In this document: piece by piece, positions 52,305-61,975 of the stretch
Layout of the letters: each line of letters starts with the position of its first letter
How positions within the stretch are numbered: the first letter of the stretch is position 1
Source of the DNA: Desulfovibrio sp. A2
GTDB lineage: Bacteria > Desulfobacterota > Desulfovibrionia > Desulfovibrionales > Desulfovibrionaceae
Direction of reading: 5' to 3'
Assembly: GCF_000226255.1 (NCBI RefSeq)
Contig: NZ_AGFG01000065.1
Span: 7,503-71,502 of the forward strand
Length of the DNA: 64,000 nucleotides
The notes under the pieces: model-generated
Seen by the model: the letters and a program-made list of their open reading frames with translations, nothing else
Databases searched by the model: none
What the model was told of the DNA's origin: nothing
Made by a program: the position numbers and the translations under genes

Positions 52305-55300
52305 TTAAGGGGCGGCGTCCGGCTGCGCGGCGGCGGGCTCTGCCGGAGCCGTGGGCAGCGGGGGCACCGTGATGGGCGCGTCGAGGGTTTCCGGAGCCAC
52401 CCGCAGGGGGGGCTTGTAGCTGAAAGAACTGTCCGTCGGGGTATCCAACCGGATGGGACCGTCCAATGTTTCCGGCGCGGCGCGGCGTACGGGCTTGTAG
52501 GGAACAACGCCGCCGCCGGACGCGCCCTCGGGCTCCACGGGCAGTGACGGAACGACGGCATCCACCTGCGGGGCGGGTGCGGCCGATTCCGGCGCGGTCG
52601 GGAATGCGGGCGAGGGGCCAGGCTCCGCCAGCGCCGGAGCTTCCGGGGCCGCCACCGGGGCACGGACTTCATGAGGCATGTCCGGTGCGGACTGCGGGAT
52701 CACGGGCGCGGATTCCGGGGCGATGGCCGGGGAGGAAGGTTGTGCGGCGGCATCCGGCACGGCGGGGTCAGGCGCCACCGGCGCGAACGTGGGCGATGCA
52801 TCGCCGGGCACAGGCGTGGCCGGTTCAGTGGCGGGCGGCAGGGACACCGGCTCCGTGGGGGTGAGGTCCGGCGCTGGCGTGAGGCCCGTGGCTTCCGGCG
52901 CGGGAGTGATCGGAACGGTGGCTTCGTGCGCCGGCGTTCCGGCCGTCCCGGCGGTGGCGGCCTCGGATGTCGCCTCCTCCGGGGTGCCCGGCGCGGCGTC
53001 CGGCGTGAGGGCTTGTGTGCTCTCCGCTTCGGCCCCTGCGGGCGGCGCGATGCGGATGGTCAGTTCCGGCGCGGGCGCGGGGGGCACCGGCGGCGTCACC
53101 GGCTTCGCCACCACGGGCGGCGGGGCGACGGGCATGGGCGTGGCTTGCCTGGCTGGCACGAACGGCCCCTTGGGCTGCTCGGCGGCGGTTGCCGCGCCGA
53201 TGGACTTGGCGTCGCGCCCCACGAGGATGGCGCGGGTTTCCCAGGGCTCCAGGCGCAGCACCATGCGGCCGCCTTCCAGCGGCACGGGCGCACCTTCTTC
53301 CAGGTCCACGGCCGGGTTGCCCGAGCCGAACAGTTCCAGCAGCTTCGGCGTGGCCGCCATGTCCAGGCGTTCGGTCACGGCCTCGCGTCCGAAGTTGGTG
53401 ACGGCCACCACCATGCCGCGCCCGCCGGGCAGTTCCACGGCCAGGGCCACGCTGCCGCGCCCCTGCGTGCGCAGGCGGGCGGCCACGCGCCCGGCGGCGA
53501 TGCCGGTGCGCTCGCGTATGGCGGTGATGGCGTGCACCCCGTTGAGGAACGAGTGCGGGTCGTGCAGTTGCTCGTCGGGCGAGGGGTAGGCCATGGGGGC
53601 GCGGGGCATGCCCTGCTTTGTCAGCACGGTGGTGCGGGCGGTGCGGTACAGGGCGTATGCGCCGCGCGGGGCCAGGGCCGGATCCCAGCGTTCCTCGGAA
53701 TCGGCCATGCTGTGCCAGTCCAGCGGCAGCGCACCGGCCAGGTCCTGCCCGTGCAGCACCAGCAGGCCGGGCTGCATGGCCTTGAAGAAGACAAGGGCCT
53801 GGTGCCCCTTGCGGATTTCGTCCCGTGCATCCGGCTTTGCCGCATCGGCATGGCCGAAGCCCGCGCCCAGCGCGGCAAGGCCCGCGCCGGTGACGGGCAG
53901 CAGGTCGCCCGCGCCGCCCAGCGGCATGGTGGAGGCCCACAGGGACGCGCGCGCGCGCATGGCCGACCGCATGTCGTCCGCGAGGCCGGGCAGGCCGTCG
54001 CCCGCCGCCGCACCGGGCGGCAGCATGCCGGGGGCCAACTGCGGCAGGGCGTAGTCCACGCCCTCCGGACCGGGGGTGGCGTGCACCAGGCGGCGCATGT
54101 CGATGCCAAGACGCAGGGCGTCGTCCAGCAGGGCGCGCAGGGGGCGCGCGTCGCCGGTGAGCAGGGCGTGCTCGGCGGCGGGGCTGGTGACGGTGTCTTC
54201 GGCCACGTCGGCCGATTCGTGCAGGGTGCGGGCCAGCAGCGGCAGGGGCAGCCGGTCGCGCTGCCAGGTCCATCCGCCGTAGCGGCGGGTTTCGCGACCC
54301 AGGGCAAGGGCGGCGGAGGGGGCGGGCTCCAGCGCGTGGGCAGGGCCGGGCTCACCGTAGGCGGCGCGGGGCTGGGGATCGAGCCCGGTCAGGGGTTCCA
54401 CCCGGAAGCCGGTCAGGGCCATGCCGCGCAGGCCGATCTGCTGGATGATGCTGGACGACAGGATGCGCCGCGCGGCGGCCGAGGGGTCGTCCCAGTGCAG
54501 CACCGGCATGTCGTACCGGCCCGCATGGCGGTAGGCCCAGCGGCGCAGGGTGCCGTCGGCCCCGCGCACCTCGCCCGTGACGGCCCAGCCGCCGGGCCGC
54601 GCCCACGACAGCAGGTCGCGCGCGAGCGCGGCGGGCAGCAGCCCCTTTTCGGCCAGCAGGTCGTGCTGGGCGCGGGTGAGCGGGCGGGCCTGCCATTCCG
54701 ATTCGCACATGGGCAGGTATGGCCAGAGATCGCGCGGGATTTCCACCAGGCAGTATGCGCCGGGGTAGTCGCGCACGTTGCGCGCGGCCAGAAAGAAGTC
54801 GGGTCCCATGCCGGTGGCGGCGGAGATGATGTCCGTGCCCAGCAGCAGGCGGTTGCCGTCGGCCATGCGGCGCAGGCGGGTGTATTCGTCGTCGGTGCCC
54901 GCCGCCTCGGAAAAGGCGTGCTGGATCGTGTCGTCGCCGGTCAGGGTGGCGCTGCGGTCGTAGGCCCAGATGGCCCCGGCCCCGCCCGCGGGGGTGACGT
55001 ACAGCCCGCGCACGCCGGTGCGGCGTAACAGTTCCAGAACCCTGGGCTGGGCCAGGATGGCGAAGGCCGAGGGGGTGCCGTCGGCGATGAGCGCCATGGG
55101 GTGCACCAGCAGCCAGGTGTCGGCGGCGCGCAGCAGGTTGTCCGGGTCTGGCGGCAGGGAGGGGGCGCGCCAGCCCAGTTGACTGCCGGAGACCACGCGG
55201 GTGGATTCCGCGCCCGCGCCGAGCAGCGACTGCTTTTCCAGCCATTGCATGTATCCGGGGTCCGCCCGGGTGACCGAGGGGCCTTGCGGCAGCAGCAGGG

Positions 55301-55499
55301 ATTTCTGTTTGGCGGACGGCCCGGCGCATCCCGACAGGAAGAGGGCCAGAAGCAGGGCCAGCGTCGGTATGCACGGGGCCATGCGCGCCATGCCGGAAGC
55401 ATGGGCCGGGACGGCGCGCGGCGCGCCGGATTGCGGGCGGATGACGGGCAGGCTGCGGAGCATGAGGGCAAATGTATGGAGCGCGGCGCGGTTCGGCAT
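52305..55499 (-). CDS. large lipoprotein with a GH13-like body and proline-rich C-terminus
   Basis: 1064 residues from an ATG with AAAGGAG. The lipobox LFLSGCAG puts acylation at C58, so the signal region is unusually long; internal ATGs at 55391 and 55382 would give a normal one but lack ribosome sites. Residues about 100-880 resemble a glycoside hydrolase 13/trehalose-synthase fold (GPDFFLAARNVRDYPGAYCLVEIP, PGLLVLHGQDL, DPHSFLNGVHAITAIRERTG, then a beta domain ending MVLRLEPWETRAILVG). I cannot place the catalytic Asp/Glu set, so it may be inactive. The last 250 residues are Pro/Ala/Glu/Thr-rich, with a repeated APETLDGPIRLDTP / APETLDAPITVPP motif. Confidence 0.7.
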   Translation of the reverse strand: MPNRAALHTFALMLRSLPVIRPQSGAPRAVPAHASGMARMAPCIPTLALLLALFLSGCAGPSAKQKSLLLPQGPSVTRADPGYMQWLEKQSLLGAGAESTRVVSGSQLGWRAPSLPPDPDNLLRAADTWLLVHPMALIADGTPSAFAILAQPRVLELLRRTGVRGLYVTPAGGAGAIWAYDRSATLTGDDTIQHAFSEAAGTDDEYTRLRRMADGNRLLLGTDIISAATGMGPDFFLAARNVRDYPGAYCLVEIPRDLWPYLPMCESEWQARPLTRAQHDLLAEKGLLPAALARDLLSWARPGGWAVTGEVRGADGTLRRWAYRHAGRYDMPVLHWDDPSAAARRILSSSIIQQIGLRGMALTGFRVEPLTGLDPQPRAAYGEPGPAHALEPAPSAALALGRETRRYGGWTWQRDRLPLPLLARTLHESADVAEDTVTSPAAEHALLTGDARPLRALLDDALRLGIDMRRLVHATPGPEGVDYALPQLAPGMLPPGAAAGDGLPGLADDMRSAMRARASLWASTMPLGGAGDLLPVTGAGLAALGAGFGHADAAKPDARDEIRKGHQALVFFKAMQPGLLVLHGQDLAGALPLDWHSMADSEERWDPALAPRGAYALYRTARTTVLTKQGMPRAPMAYPSPDEQLHDPHSFLNGVHAITAIRERTGIAAGRVAARLRTQGRGSVALAVELPGGRGMVVAVTNFGREAVTERLDMAATPKLLELFGSGNPAVDLEEGAPVPLEGGRMVLRLEPWETRAILVGRDAKSIGAATAAEQPKGPFVPARQATPMPVAPPPVVAKPVTPPVPPAPAPELTIRIAPPAGAEAESTQALTPDAAPGTPEEATSEAATAGTAGTPAHEATVPITPAPEATGLTPAPDLTPTEPVSLPPATEPATPVPGDASPTFAPVAPDPAVPDAAAQPSSPAIAPESAPVIPQSAPDMPHEVRAPVAAPEAPALAEPGPSPAFPTAPESAAPAPQVDAVVPSLPVEPEGASGGGVVPYKPVRRAAPETLDGPIRLDTPTDSSFSYKPPLRVAPETLDAPITVPPLPTAPAEPAAAQPDAAP

Positions 55500-55521
55500 G
55501 CGAGTCTCCTTTATCATGCCG

Positions 55522-55550
55522 ACATTACAGGGGGCTGGGGGGGCTGTCAA
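55522..55550 (-). promoter_or_regulatory. sigma-70-like promoter of the lipoprotein gene
   Basis: On the minus strand TTGACA (55545-55550), 17 bases of C-rich sequence, TAATGT (55522-55527), ending 22 bases before the ATG. The -35 is perfect, the -10 poor. Confidence 0.45.
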
Positions 55551-55657
55551 AGGCGGTATTGCGGCCGCGCGACGCCATTTTCGCTTTACACGCGGCGTGA
55601 AGCGGGGCAAACCGGCACCTGTGGCCATTCGGGCCACGGATCACAGGGAGGAAGTTC

Positions 55658-56482
55658 ATGCCGTTTTTTGAAGTGGACGCGCAGAAATGCAAGCGCGACA
55701 ATATCTGCATCGATGAATGCCCCATCCGCATCCTGATCGCCGACAAGGAAACCGGCGTGGCCAAGATGCGTCAGGGCGCCGAAGACGCCTGCATCCGCTG
55801 CGGCCATTGCGTGGCCGTCTGTCCGAGCGGGGCCGTGCGCCTCGCGGGCATGCCCTTCGAGGAATTCACCCCGGTGAACCGCGAACTGGCCGTCACGGCC
55901 GACGCGGCGGAACAGTTCCTGCGCGGCCGCCGGTCCATCCGCACCTTCAGGGAGCAGCCGGTGGAGCACGATGTGCTGGCCCGGATCGTGGACACCGTGC
56001 GCTGGGCCCCCACCGCCAGCCACCGCCAGCCGGTGCGCTGGGTGATGGTGGAAGACCCCGGCCGCACCCGCGAGATCGCCGCGCTGATCATCGACTGGAT
56101 GCTATACCTGCGTGAACACGACCCGGAAACCGCCAAGCGTCACAATGTGGCCGGGCTCATCGCCGGGTCGCGCAAGGGCGTGGACCTGGTGCTGCGCGGC
56201 GCTCCGCACATCGCCGTGGCCTGCTGCGACGGGGCCGCCACCTGGCCCGCCGTGGATTCAGCCATTGCCCTCACCTATCTGGAACTGGCCGCCCATGCCC
56301 ACGGCGTGGCCGCCTGTTGGGGCGGCTACTTCACCTACGCGGCCAACGCCTATGCCCCCCTGCGCGAATTGCTGGGCCTTGGCGAGGACGAGCGGGTGCA
56401 GGGCGCGCAGATGCTGGGGTATGCCAAGTACCGGTATCGCCGGATACCGTGGCGCAGACCCCTCCCTGTCACCTGGAAGTAG
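55658..56482 (+). CDS. ferredoxin-nitroreductase fusion protein
   Basis: 274 residues; ATG preceded by GGGAGGAAG. The N-terminal 2[4Fe-4S] ferredoxin module has one regular cluster motif (C45, C48, C51, C55-P) and one altered motif with wider spacing (C11, C17, C21-P). Residues about 80-250 are an FMN nitroreductase domain (RRSIRTFREQPVE, VRWAPTASHRQPVRWVMVED, HGVAACWGGYF). It probably passes electrons from ferredoxin to a flavin-bound substrate, as in nitroreductase-like proteins of anaerobes. Single gene, followed by hairpin element B1. Confidence 0.92.
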   Translation: MPFFEVDAQKCKRDNICIDECPIRILIADKETGVAKMRQGAEDACIRCGHCVAVCPSGAVRLAGMPFEEFTPVNRELAVTADAAEQFLRGRRSIRTFREQPVEHDVLARIVDTVRWAPTASHRQPVRWVMVEDPGRTREIAALIIDWMLYLREHDPETAKRHNVAGLIAGSRKGVDLVLRGAPHIAVACCDGAATWPAVDSAIALTYLELAAHAHGVAACWGGYFTYAANAYAPLRELLGLGEDERVQGAQMLGYAKYRYRRIPWRRPLPVTWK

Positions 56483-56526
56483 CCCCCGCGCACTGGCCGC
56501 GCGGATCGTGGGCGATTGCTGCGTCA

Positions 56527-56586
56527 GATATCGTTTCCGCTCAGGTCATGTACCAAAGAGTACACTCCCCTCGCGGAAACAATATC
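56527..56586 (+). repeat. hairpin element B1 after the nitroreductase gene
   Basis: Arms GATATCGTTTCCGC (56527-56540) and GCGGAAACAATATC (56573-56586) pair at 13 of 14 positions. The loop holds GGTCATGTACC then AAAGAGTACACTCCCC. TTCCTTGCCC follows at once. The loop region is repeated exactly, inverted, in B2. It starts 44 bases after the stop codon, in sense orientation. Confidence 0.8.
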
Positions 56587-56663
56587 TTCCTTGCCCTCGC
56601 CGCACGCTGCGCACGGCCAGAAGACCGTGATGTGACGGGTGGTTGGAAAGAATGAAGAAATGA

Positions 56664-56703
56664 AGCCGCCCCGACCGGAAGTTCCGGTCGGGGCGGTTGC
56701 TTT
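56664..56703. terminator. strong hairpin between elements B1 and B2
   Basis: CCGCCCCGACCGGA (56666-56679) pairs perfectly with its complement (56683-56696), loop AGT, extended by A-T pairs and followed by TTGCTTT. It lies midway between the two converging genes and can serve both; the rest of the 56483-56968 gap is repeats only, no gene. Confidence 0.8.
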
Positions 56704-56872
56704 GGGAGAAGTGGAGGAGAGGAAACATCCTTCCCCGTTGCCTTCAGGCACGGGCGGCAGGCGGTGCGATGTGTCCGAGGGCAAGGAAAACGGCGATGCA
56801 ACTCGGTATGTCTTCGATTTTTCGCCAGGGCGATGCCCGGGCAAACGGCGGGTGTTGGCCCGGCACGCAAGG

Positions 56873-56935
56873 AAAGCGGCCCCGGCGCGAGGGGAGTGTA
56901 CTCTTTGGTACATGACCCGAGCGCCGGGGCCGTTT
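56873..56935 (-). repeat. hairpin element B2 after the second chemoreceptor gene
   Basis: The same 32-base loop as B1 in inverted orientation (56885-56916 against 56544-56575) is flanked here by different arms: AAAGCGGCCCCGGCGC (56873-56888) and GCGCCGGGGCCGTTT (56921-56935). In the sense of the chemoreceptor gene the stem is followed by TTTCCTTGCG, the same tail type as B1. It begins 33 bases past the stop. Confidence 0.8.
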
Positions 56936-56968
56936 GACGCAGTGGTCGCGGCCAAGGCCCGCCGTTTG

Positions 56969-59389
56969 TCAACGCATGCGTGCCATGACGACGCGGAGCG
57001 CCTCCGCCTGTTCCGCCAGCTCCGCCACGGCCCGGGCTGCCTCGCGCATGGCCTGCACGGTCTCGCCAGAGATGCGGTCCACCTCGCCGGTGGCGCGGCT
57101 GATCTCCTCGCTGGCGGCGGACTGCTGCGAGGCGGCGGTGGCGATGGCCCGCACCCGGTCGGACGTGGCCACGGCAATAGTGACGATACGTTGCAGGGTT
57201 TCGCCCGAGGCCCCGGCCAGCTCTGCGGACCGGCCAACGTTGCGCGCGGCGTTTTCCGTGGCCTCCAGGTTGCGGGCGGCCCCTGCGCGGATGCGCGTTA
57301 CGGCCTCGCCCACCTCGCGGGTGGCCCCCATGGTCTTTTCGGCCAGCTTGCGCACCTCGTCGGCCACCACGGCAAAGCCGCGCCCGGCGTCACCGGCGCG
57401 GGCCGCCTCGATGGCGGCGTTCAGGGCCAGCAGGTTGGTCTGGTCTGCGATGTCGGAGATCACGTCCATGATCCGGCCAATGCCCTCCACCTGCGCGCCC
57501 AGTTCACGCATGTCGGTGCGCAGCGCTTCGGCGTCGGCGGCCACGGCGGTGCTGGCGGCCATGGATTCGCGGGTGATGGACGCGCCGTCCTCGGCCCGCG
57601 TGCGAGCGTCGTCGGCGCTGGCGGCGGCCTCGTCGGCGGCGCGGGCCACCTCGATGACCGAGGCGTTCATCTGCTCCATGGCGCTGGCGGCTTCCCCGGC
57701 GCGGGCCTTTTGCAGGTCGGCCCCGCGTTCGGCCTGCTCCACCTGGCGCGAGAGCCCGGCCGTGGCCTCGGCCACCACCTGCGAGATGCGGTCGGCCTCG
57801 GCGGCCACCTCGCCGATGAGGGTGTTTTTGGCTTCCATCTCCTGCTGGTGGGCCTTGAGGTCGGTGAGATCGGCGAAGATGGAGAACGCGCCGATGAGGT
57901 TGCCGTCCAGGTCCAGCAGGGGGGCCGTGTCCAGCCGCGCGTGCACCGTGCCCCCGGTGCGGCGGGTGAGGGTCAGCTCCGTGTTCAGGATGGCCCGGCG
58001 CTCGCGCATGCAGCGGCCCACCACGGTGTCGCGCCCGGTCTCGCCGTAGAAGAACAGGGCCACGTCCGTGCCCAGGTGCTCTTGCGGCGTGCCGGAAACG
58101 CCCAGCAGGTCCAGCATGGCCTGGTTCAGGTAGCTGATGCGGTTGTCGGTATCCACCACGTAGCTCGGCATGGTCATGCCGCGCAGGATGCCGTTGGAAA
58201 AGCCCAGGCGGAGTTTGATCTCGCCCACCATGGCCCGCACGCCGCCGATGGTGCGGCCGATGTCGTCGTCGGCCGCGTAGTCGATGGCGGCGTCGTAGTT
58301 GCCCTTGGCCACCTCGGCCGTGAAGCCGCGCAGGGTGGCCAGGGGGCGCGACACGGTGCGCAGCAGCCCGAACACGAAGACCAGGGCCAGGCCCAGGGCC
58401 ACCACGGCGATGACGGCGGCGCTCTGCAGGAGGTGCGTGTCCAGCCCGTGCACCATTTCGGAGCGGGTCATGCGCACGGCCACGCGCCAGTCCCATGGCT
58501 CGAAGTGGCGCACGTAGGCGCGCAGGGGCACGCCGTCCATGGTGTATTCCACCTGCCCTTCCTTCACGTCCTTGAAGAAGGGGGCGATGCGCGCTTCCTC
58601 CAGCGTCTTGCCGCGCAGCGTCGGATGGTGGAGAATCATGCCCGAGGCATCGTAGACGAAGGCGTAGCCAGCGCCCGCCACGCGGACCTTGTCCAGCATT
58701 TCGATCAGTTGCGGCGTGCGGATGGGGCGGCCCACGAACAGCACGGCGATGATGGCGCCATCCTCGTCGCGCACGGGCCTGTAGGCGGTGATGTACCAAT
58801 CGTTCACCACGAAGGCGCGGCCGGTGTAGGTTTCGCCGCGCATGACCGCCTTGTAGACGGGGCTGTCTTCCGGAATGTAGGTGCCCACGGCGCGCTGGCC
58901 GTCGGCCGTGCGCACGTTGGTGGCGATGCGCAGGAGCTTGCCGGGCAGCACCTGGAACAGGGTGGCGGCCCCGCCCGCCATCTGCTGCACGCGGTCCACC
59001 ACTTCGTTGTTGTCGCGCATGGGCTTGCGGCCCAGCAGGGAATACTGGAACAGGCCGGGCAGATCGATCGTTTCCTTCTGTTTGGTGATCTGGTTGACCA
59101 CATCGACCTTCTGCACGTCGCCCTTGCGCACCATGAGCGGGCCGTCCGCCAGCAACTGCGATTCGAACAGCGTGAGGTCGGAGGTGACCTTTTCCTGCGT
59201 GATGGCGTGCTGCATCTCGATGGTGGAGACAAGATTGTCCGTGGCGGACTTCAGGTTGAGCTGCCCGAGGTCCACCAGGTCGCCCCGCACGACGACGGTG
59301 AGCACCACGGCCATGAACGCCACGGTGCACGCGACGATGGCGGCGCTGCCCAGATAGAATTTGGTGCTGAAACGCATCCGCTGGAACAT
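56969..59389 (-). CDS. methyl-accepting chemotaxis protein with Cache and PAS sensors
   Basis: 806 residues from the ATG at 59389 (GGGGGA upstream). A membrane helix (about 12-34) is followed by a large periplasmic Cache_3/Cache_2-type sensor (about 36-315; [40 protein letters not shown]), a second helix (about 318-345), HAMP, a cytoplasmic PAS domain (about 395-510; [20 protein letters not shown]) and the chemoreceptor signalling domain with [20 protein letters not shown]. The extra PAS could read a flavin, haem or redox signal. No sigma-28-like promoter is visible here, unlike the first chemoreceptor. It is divergent from the P-loop gene by 146 bases. Confidence 0.94.
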   Translation of the reverse strand: MFQRMRFSTKFYLGSAAIVACTVAFMAVVLTVVVRGDLVDLGQLNLKSATDNLVSTIEMQHAITQEKVTSDLTLFESQLLADGPLMVRKGDVQKVDVVNQITKQKETIDLPGLFQYSLLGRKPMRDNNEVVDRVQQMAGGAATLFQVLPGKLLRIATNVRTADGQRAVGTYIPEDSPVYKAVMRGETYTGRAFVVNDWYITAYRPVRDEDGAIIAVLFVGRPIRTPQLIEMLDKVRVAGAGYAFVYDASGMILHHPTLRGKTLEEARIAPFFKDVKEGQVEYTMDGVPLRAYVRHFEPWDWRVAVRMTRSEMVHGLDTHLLQSAAVIAVVALGLALVFVFGLLRTVSRPLATLRGFTAEVAKGNYDAAIDYAADDDIGRTIGGVRAMVGEIKLRLGFSNGILRGMTMPSYVVDTDNRISYLNQAMLDLLGVSGTPQEHLGTDVALFFYGETGRDTVVGRCMRERRAILNTELTLTRRTGGTVHARLDTAPLLDLDGNLIGAFSIFADLTDLKAHQQEMEAKNTLIGEVAAEADRISQVVAEATAGLSRQVEQAERGADLQKARAGEAASAMEQMNASVIEVARAADEAAASADDARTRAEDGASITRESMAASTAVAADAEALRTDMRELGAQVEGIGRIMDVISDIADQTNLLALNAAIEAARAGDAGRGFAVVADEVRKLAEKTMGATREVGEAVTRIRAGAARNLEATENAARNVGRSAELAGASGETLQRIVTIAVATSDRVRAIATAASQQSAASEEISRATGEVDRISGETVQAMREAARAVAELAEQAEALRVVMARMR

Positions 59390-59535
59390 GGATCCCCCCA
59401 TGGTCTGGCGGCCGCACGACGGCGTCACGCGCTGGTGGCGCGTGGTCCGAGTGTGGCCCGAGTGTGTCATGCTGCGCCAGTATTCACCGGAGTGGCGATA
59501 AAATCAACATGATACGACATGATAAGGAGTACGGG

Positions 59536-60078
59536 ATGAGCGGAAGGGATGAAAAGGATCGGTTCGACACCACGGGGTTCGTCATGCGCAAGCAGGAGGT
59601 GGGCGAGGCCGACGCGGTGATGACCGTTTCGCGCACGGGGCGCAGAGCCCCCTTCGACCCGGCTGCGGAGCGCATCGTCATTCTGGGGCTGCCGGGCAGC
59701 GGCAGGCGGCGGTTGGCGGAACTGGTGGCGGAGCGCTTCGGCATGCAGGCGGCAGCGCCCGAGGACGACGCAGCGCCGGAGGTGGTGACCGAACTGTGCT
59801 GCCGCACGGGGCTGGTGCTGGCGGCGCCCGTTTCCGCCGTGCGCGACGAGGCGCTGCGGGCCTGCCTGCGCGACGGGGCGCGGGTGTTCTACATGATGGC
59901 CAACCCGGTGCGGCTGGCCAACGAACTGGGGCTTTCCGGCGAGGCTGGCGAGAAGTTCTGCCGCGAAGCGCTGGAACTGGAAACCCTGTGCATGGGCGTG
60001 CTGCACTTTTTGCTGCCCGACGGGCGTTCGCCGGAACAGTTGGTGGACAACGTGTGCGAGAATCTGGGCGTGAGGTAG
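59536..60078 (+). CDS. P-loop protein with a degenerate Walker A motif (shikimate-kinase-like)
   Basis: 180 residues; ATG preceded by AAGGAG. RIVILGLPGSGRRRLAELVAERFG has the layout of a small-kinase P-loop, but the essential Lys and Ser/Thr of GxxxxGK[ST] are Arg57 and Arg58. The remainder (LVLAAPVSAVRDEALRACLR, GARVFYMMANPVRLANELG) follows the shikimate/gluconate-kinase pattern. Phosphate transfer is doubtful, so it may bind nucleotide or act as a regulator. It is alone on its strand, divergent from the chemoreceptor. Confidence 0.75.
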   Translation: MSGRDEKDRFDTTGFVMRKQEVGEADAVMTVSRTGRRAPFDPAAERIVILGLPGSGRRRLAELVAERFGMQAAAPEDDAAPEVVTELCCRTGLVLAAPVSAVRDEALRACLRDGARVFYMMANPVRLANELGLSGEAGEKFCREALELETLCMGVLHFLLPDGRSPEQLVDNVCENLGVR

Positions 60079-60162
60079 CCCGCGCGTCTTGTGGTCTGTC
60101 CGTGTCGGCCGGGGACCGTCACGGACGGGAGCATCGGGAAGGCATGTGGGCAGCGGGTAGGG

Positions 60163-61770
60163 CTACCACGCGGCCACGCAGCCGTCGCCGCGCGGGTCGG
60201 CCGCGCCTTCCAGCGTGCCGTCGGGATGGCGCACGATGGCCCCGGCATGGCCCATGACCGGGTCGTAGTCGTCCACCACGCGCACGGGGTGCCCTGCCGC
60301 GCGCAGCCCGTCAGCCACGGAGGGGTCGAAGCGTCCCTCCAGGCGCAGCGATACCGCGTCGTCCCCCCAGGTGCGTCCCAGCAGCCAGCGCGGGGCGCTG
60401 ACGGCCCGCTGCAACGGCTGGCCGAAGACCACGTGGCGGGTGAACACGGCGGCCTGGGTCTGGGGCTGGCCTTCGCCGCCCATGGTGCCGTAGGGCATGA
60501 CCCGGCCGTCGGCCAGCAGGGCCATGGCCGGGTTCAGGGTGTGGAACGGCTTGCGGCGGGGGGCGAGCGCGGCGGGACCGGCACCGCGCAGACTGAAGCC
60601 GCAGCCCCGGTTCTGCCAGGCGATGCCGGTGCGCGGCAGCACCACGCCGGAGCCGAATTCGAAGAAGATGCTCTGGATGCAGCTGACGGCGCGGCCCTGC
60701 GCGTCCACCGCGCCCAGCCATACCGTGTCGCCGCCGGAGGGGGGCGCGGGCCACGGCAGGGCGCGGGCCATGTCCACGTCGCGGGCAAGGGCGTCCAGCC
60801 GGTCGGCCCGCAGGGCTTCGGCCGCCGGGAACGGGGCGTGGTCCGGGTCGCCCACCAGGCCGTCCCGCATGCGGAAGGCGCGCTTGGTGGCCTCTACGAC
60901 GGCATGGACATGCGTGAACGTGTCCGGCGCGATGTCGGCTCCTGCGCGGCGCAACCGCTCGAAGACGCCGAGGATGCACAGCGATGCCACCCCCTGCGAA
61001 GGGGGCGGCAGGTTGAACACCTGGCCTTGCGGCAGGCGCAGGGACAGCGGCGCGACCAGCGATGCCCGGTGCTCCGCGAGGTCCGCCGCCGTGAGGGGGG
61101 AGCCCGCTTCGGCAAGGTCGGCGGCCATGGCGGCGGCCAACTGGCCCCGGTAGAAGTCGTCCAGCCCCCGTCGGGCTAAGGTGCGCAGGGTGTCGGCCAG
61201 GGCGGGCAGGCGCAGGGTGGCCCCCTCCGCCGGGCACGTTCCGCCGGGCAGGAACTGCGCGGCAAAGCCGGGCTGGGCCGACAGCGTTTGCAGATTGTCC
61301 CGCACCAGCGCATGGTGCCCGGCGGTGACGGCAACGCCGTGCCGGGCGTGCCATTCCGCCTCTTCCAGCAGGCGGGGCAGGGGCAGGGCAGGCCCCCAGG
61401 CGCGGGCGTGGTCCAGCGCCGCCGCCCAGCCGGACACGGCCCCAGCCACGGTGATGGCGGCCAGCGGGCCGCGCCGGGGAACTTCGTGGGCGTGCCCCGC
61501 CGCGCGCAGCATATCCACGGTCACGGTCGCGCCGGAGCGCCCGCTGGCGTCGATGCCCACGGGCACGGCCGCACCGGGTTCGTGAATGAGCCAGAAGCCG
61601 TCGCCGCCAAGGCCGGTCATGTGCGGATAGACGGCGCACAGGGTGGCGGCGGCCGCCACCACGGCCTCCACGGCGTTGCCGCCCTCGCGCAGGATGGCCA
61701 GCCCCGCCTGCGAGGCGAGGTGGTGGGGGGTGACGACCATGCCCCTGCGGGCGCGCGGCGTGTGCAGCAT
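60163..61770 (-). CDS. ggt: gamma-glutamyltransferase-family protein
   Basis: 535 residues from the ATG at 61770 (GGAG upstream); a GTG 36 bases earlier lacks a ribosome site. Ntn-hydrolase of the GGT family: ASQAGLAILREGGNAVEAVVAAAATLCAVYPHMTGLGGDGF at the N-terminus (positions about 17-57) and the autocleavage site GGDTVWLGAVDAQG, with the catalytic Thr near residue 348, then PYGTMGGEGQPQTQ. There is no signal peptide, unlike classical periplasmic GGT, so it belongs to the cytoplasmic branch with uncertain substrate (glutathione or other gamma-glutamyl or amide compounds). Confidence 0.9.
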   Translation of the reverse strand: MLHTPRARRGMVVTPHHLASQAGLAILREGGNAVEAVVAAAATLCAVYPHMTGLGGDGFWLIHEPGAAVPVGIDASGRSGATVTVDMLRAAGHAHEVPRRGPLAAITVAGAVSGWAAALDHARAWGPALPLPRLLEEAEWHARHGVAVTAGHHALVRDNLQTLSAQPGFAAQFLPGGTCPAEGATLRLPALADTLRTLARRGLDDFYRGQLAAAMAADLAEAGSPLTAADLAEHRASLVAPLSLRLPQGQVFNLPPPSQGVASLCILGVFERLRRAGADIAPDTFTHVHAVVEATKRAFRMRDGLVGDPDHAPFPAAEALRADRLDALARDVDMARALPWPAPPSGGDTVWLGAVDAQGRAVSCIQSIFFEFGSGVVLPRTGIAWQNRGCGFSLRGAGPAALAPRRKPFHTLNPAMALLADGRVMPYGTMGGEGQPQTQAAVFTRHVVFGQPLQRAVSAPRWLLGRTWGDDAVSLRLEGRFDPSVADGLRAAGHPVRVVDDYDPVMGHAGAIVRHPDGTLEGAADPRGDGCVAAW

Positions 61771-61877
61771 AACGAAGCTCCATGGCGCTGAAATTTCAAC
61801 GGGCACCCGCTGTTGGCCATGCCGCCAGCCTGCCCGTCATGTGCGCGGCCTTGCGCCGTCTGCATCCACCCCTACCA

Positions 61878-61959
61878 GAAAGTTTGAGGGAGGGGATGGG
61901 GGTCCGGGGAAGGGGAGGGTACTTTTCAAAGTACCCTCCCCTTCCCCGGTTTCTTTCTC
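61878..61959 (-). repeat. G-rich hairpin repeat after the YcaO gene (copy 3 of 3)
   Basis: The head AGAAAGTTTGAGGGAGGGG is followed by a perfect 22-bp stem (61914-61935 with 61938-61959, loop TC), ending 16 bases from the YcaO stop. It is more diverged in the head than the copies after lon and fabF, but the stem is again self-complementary. Confidence 0.75.
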
Positions 61960-61975
61960 CCCCTGCCTTCTCCGC

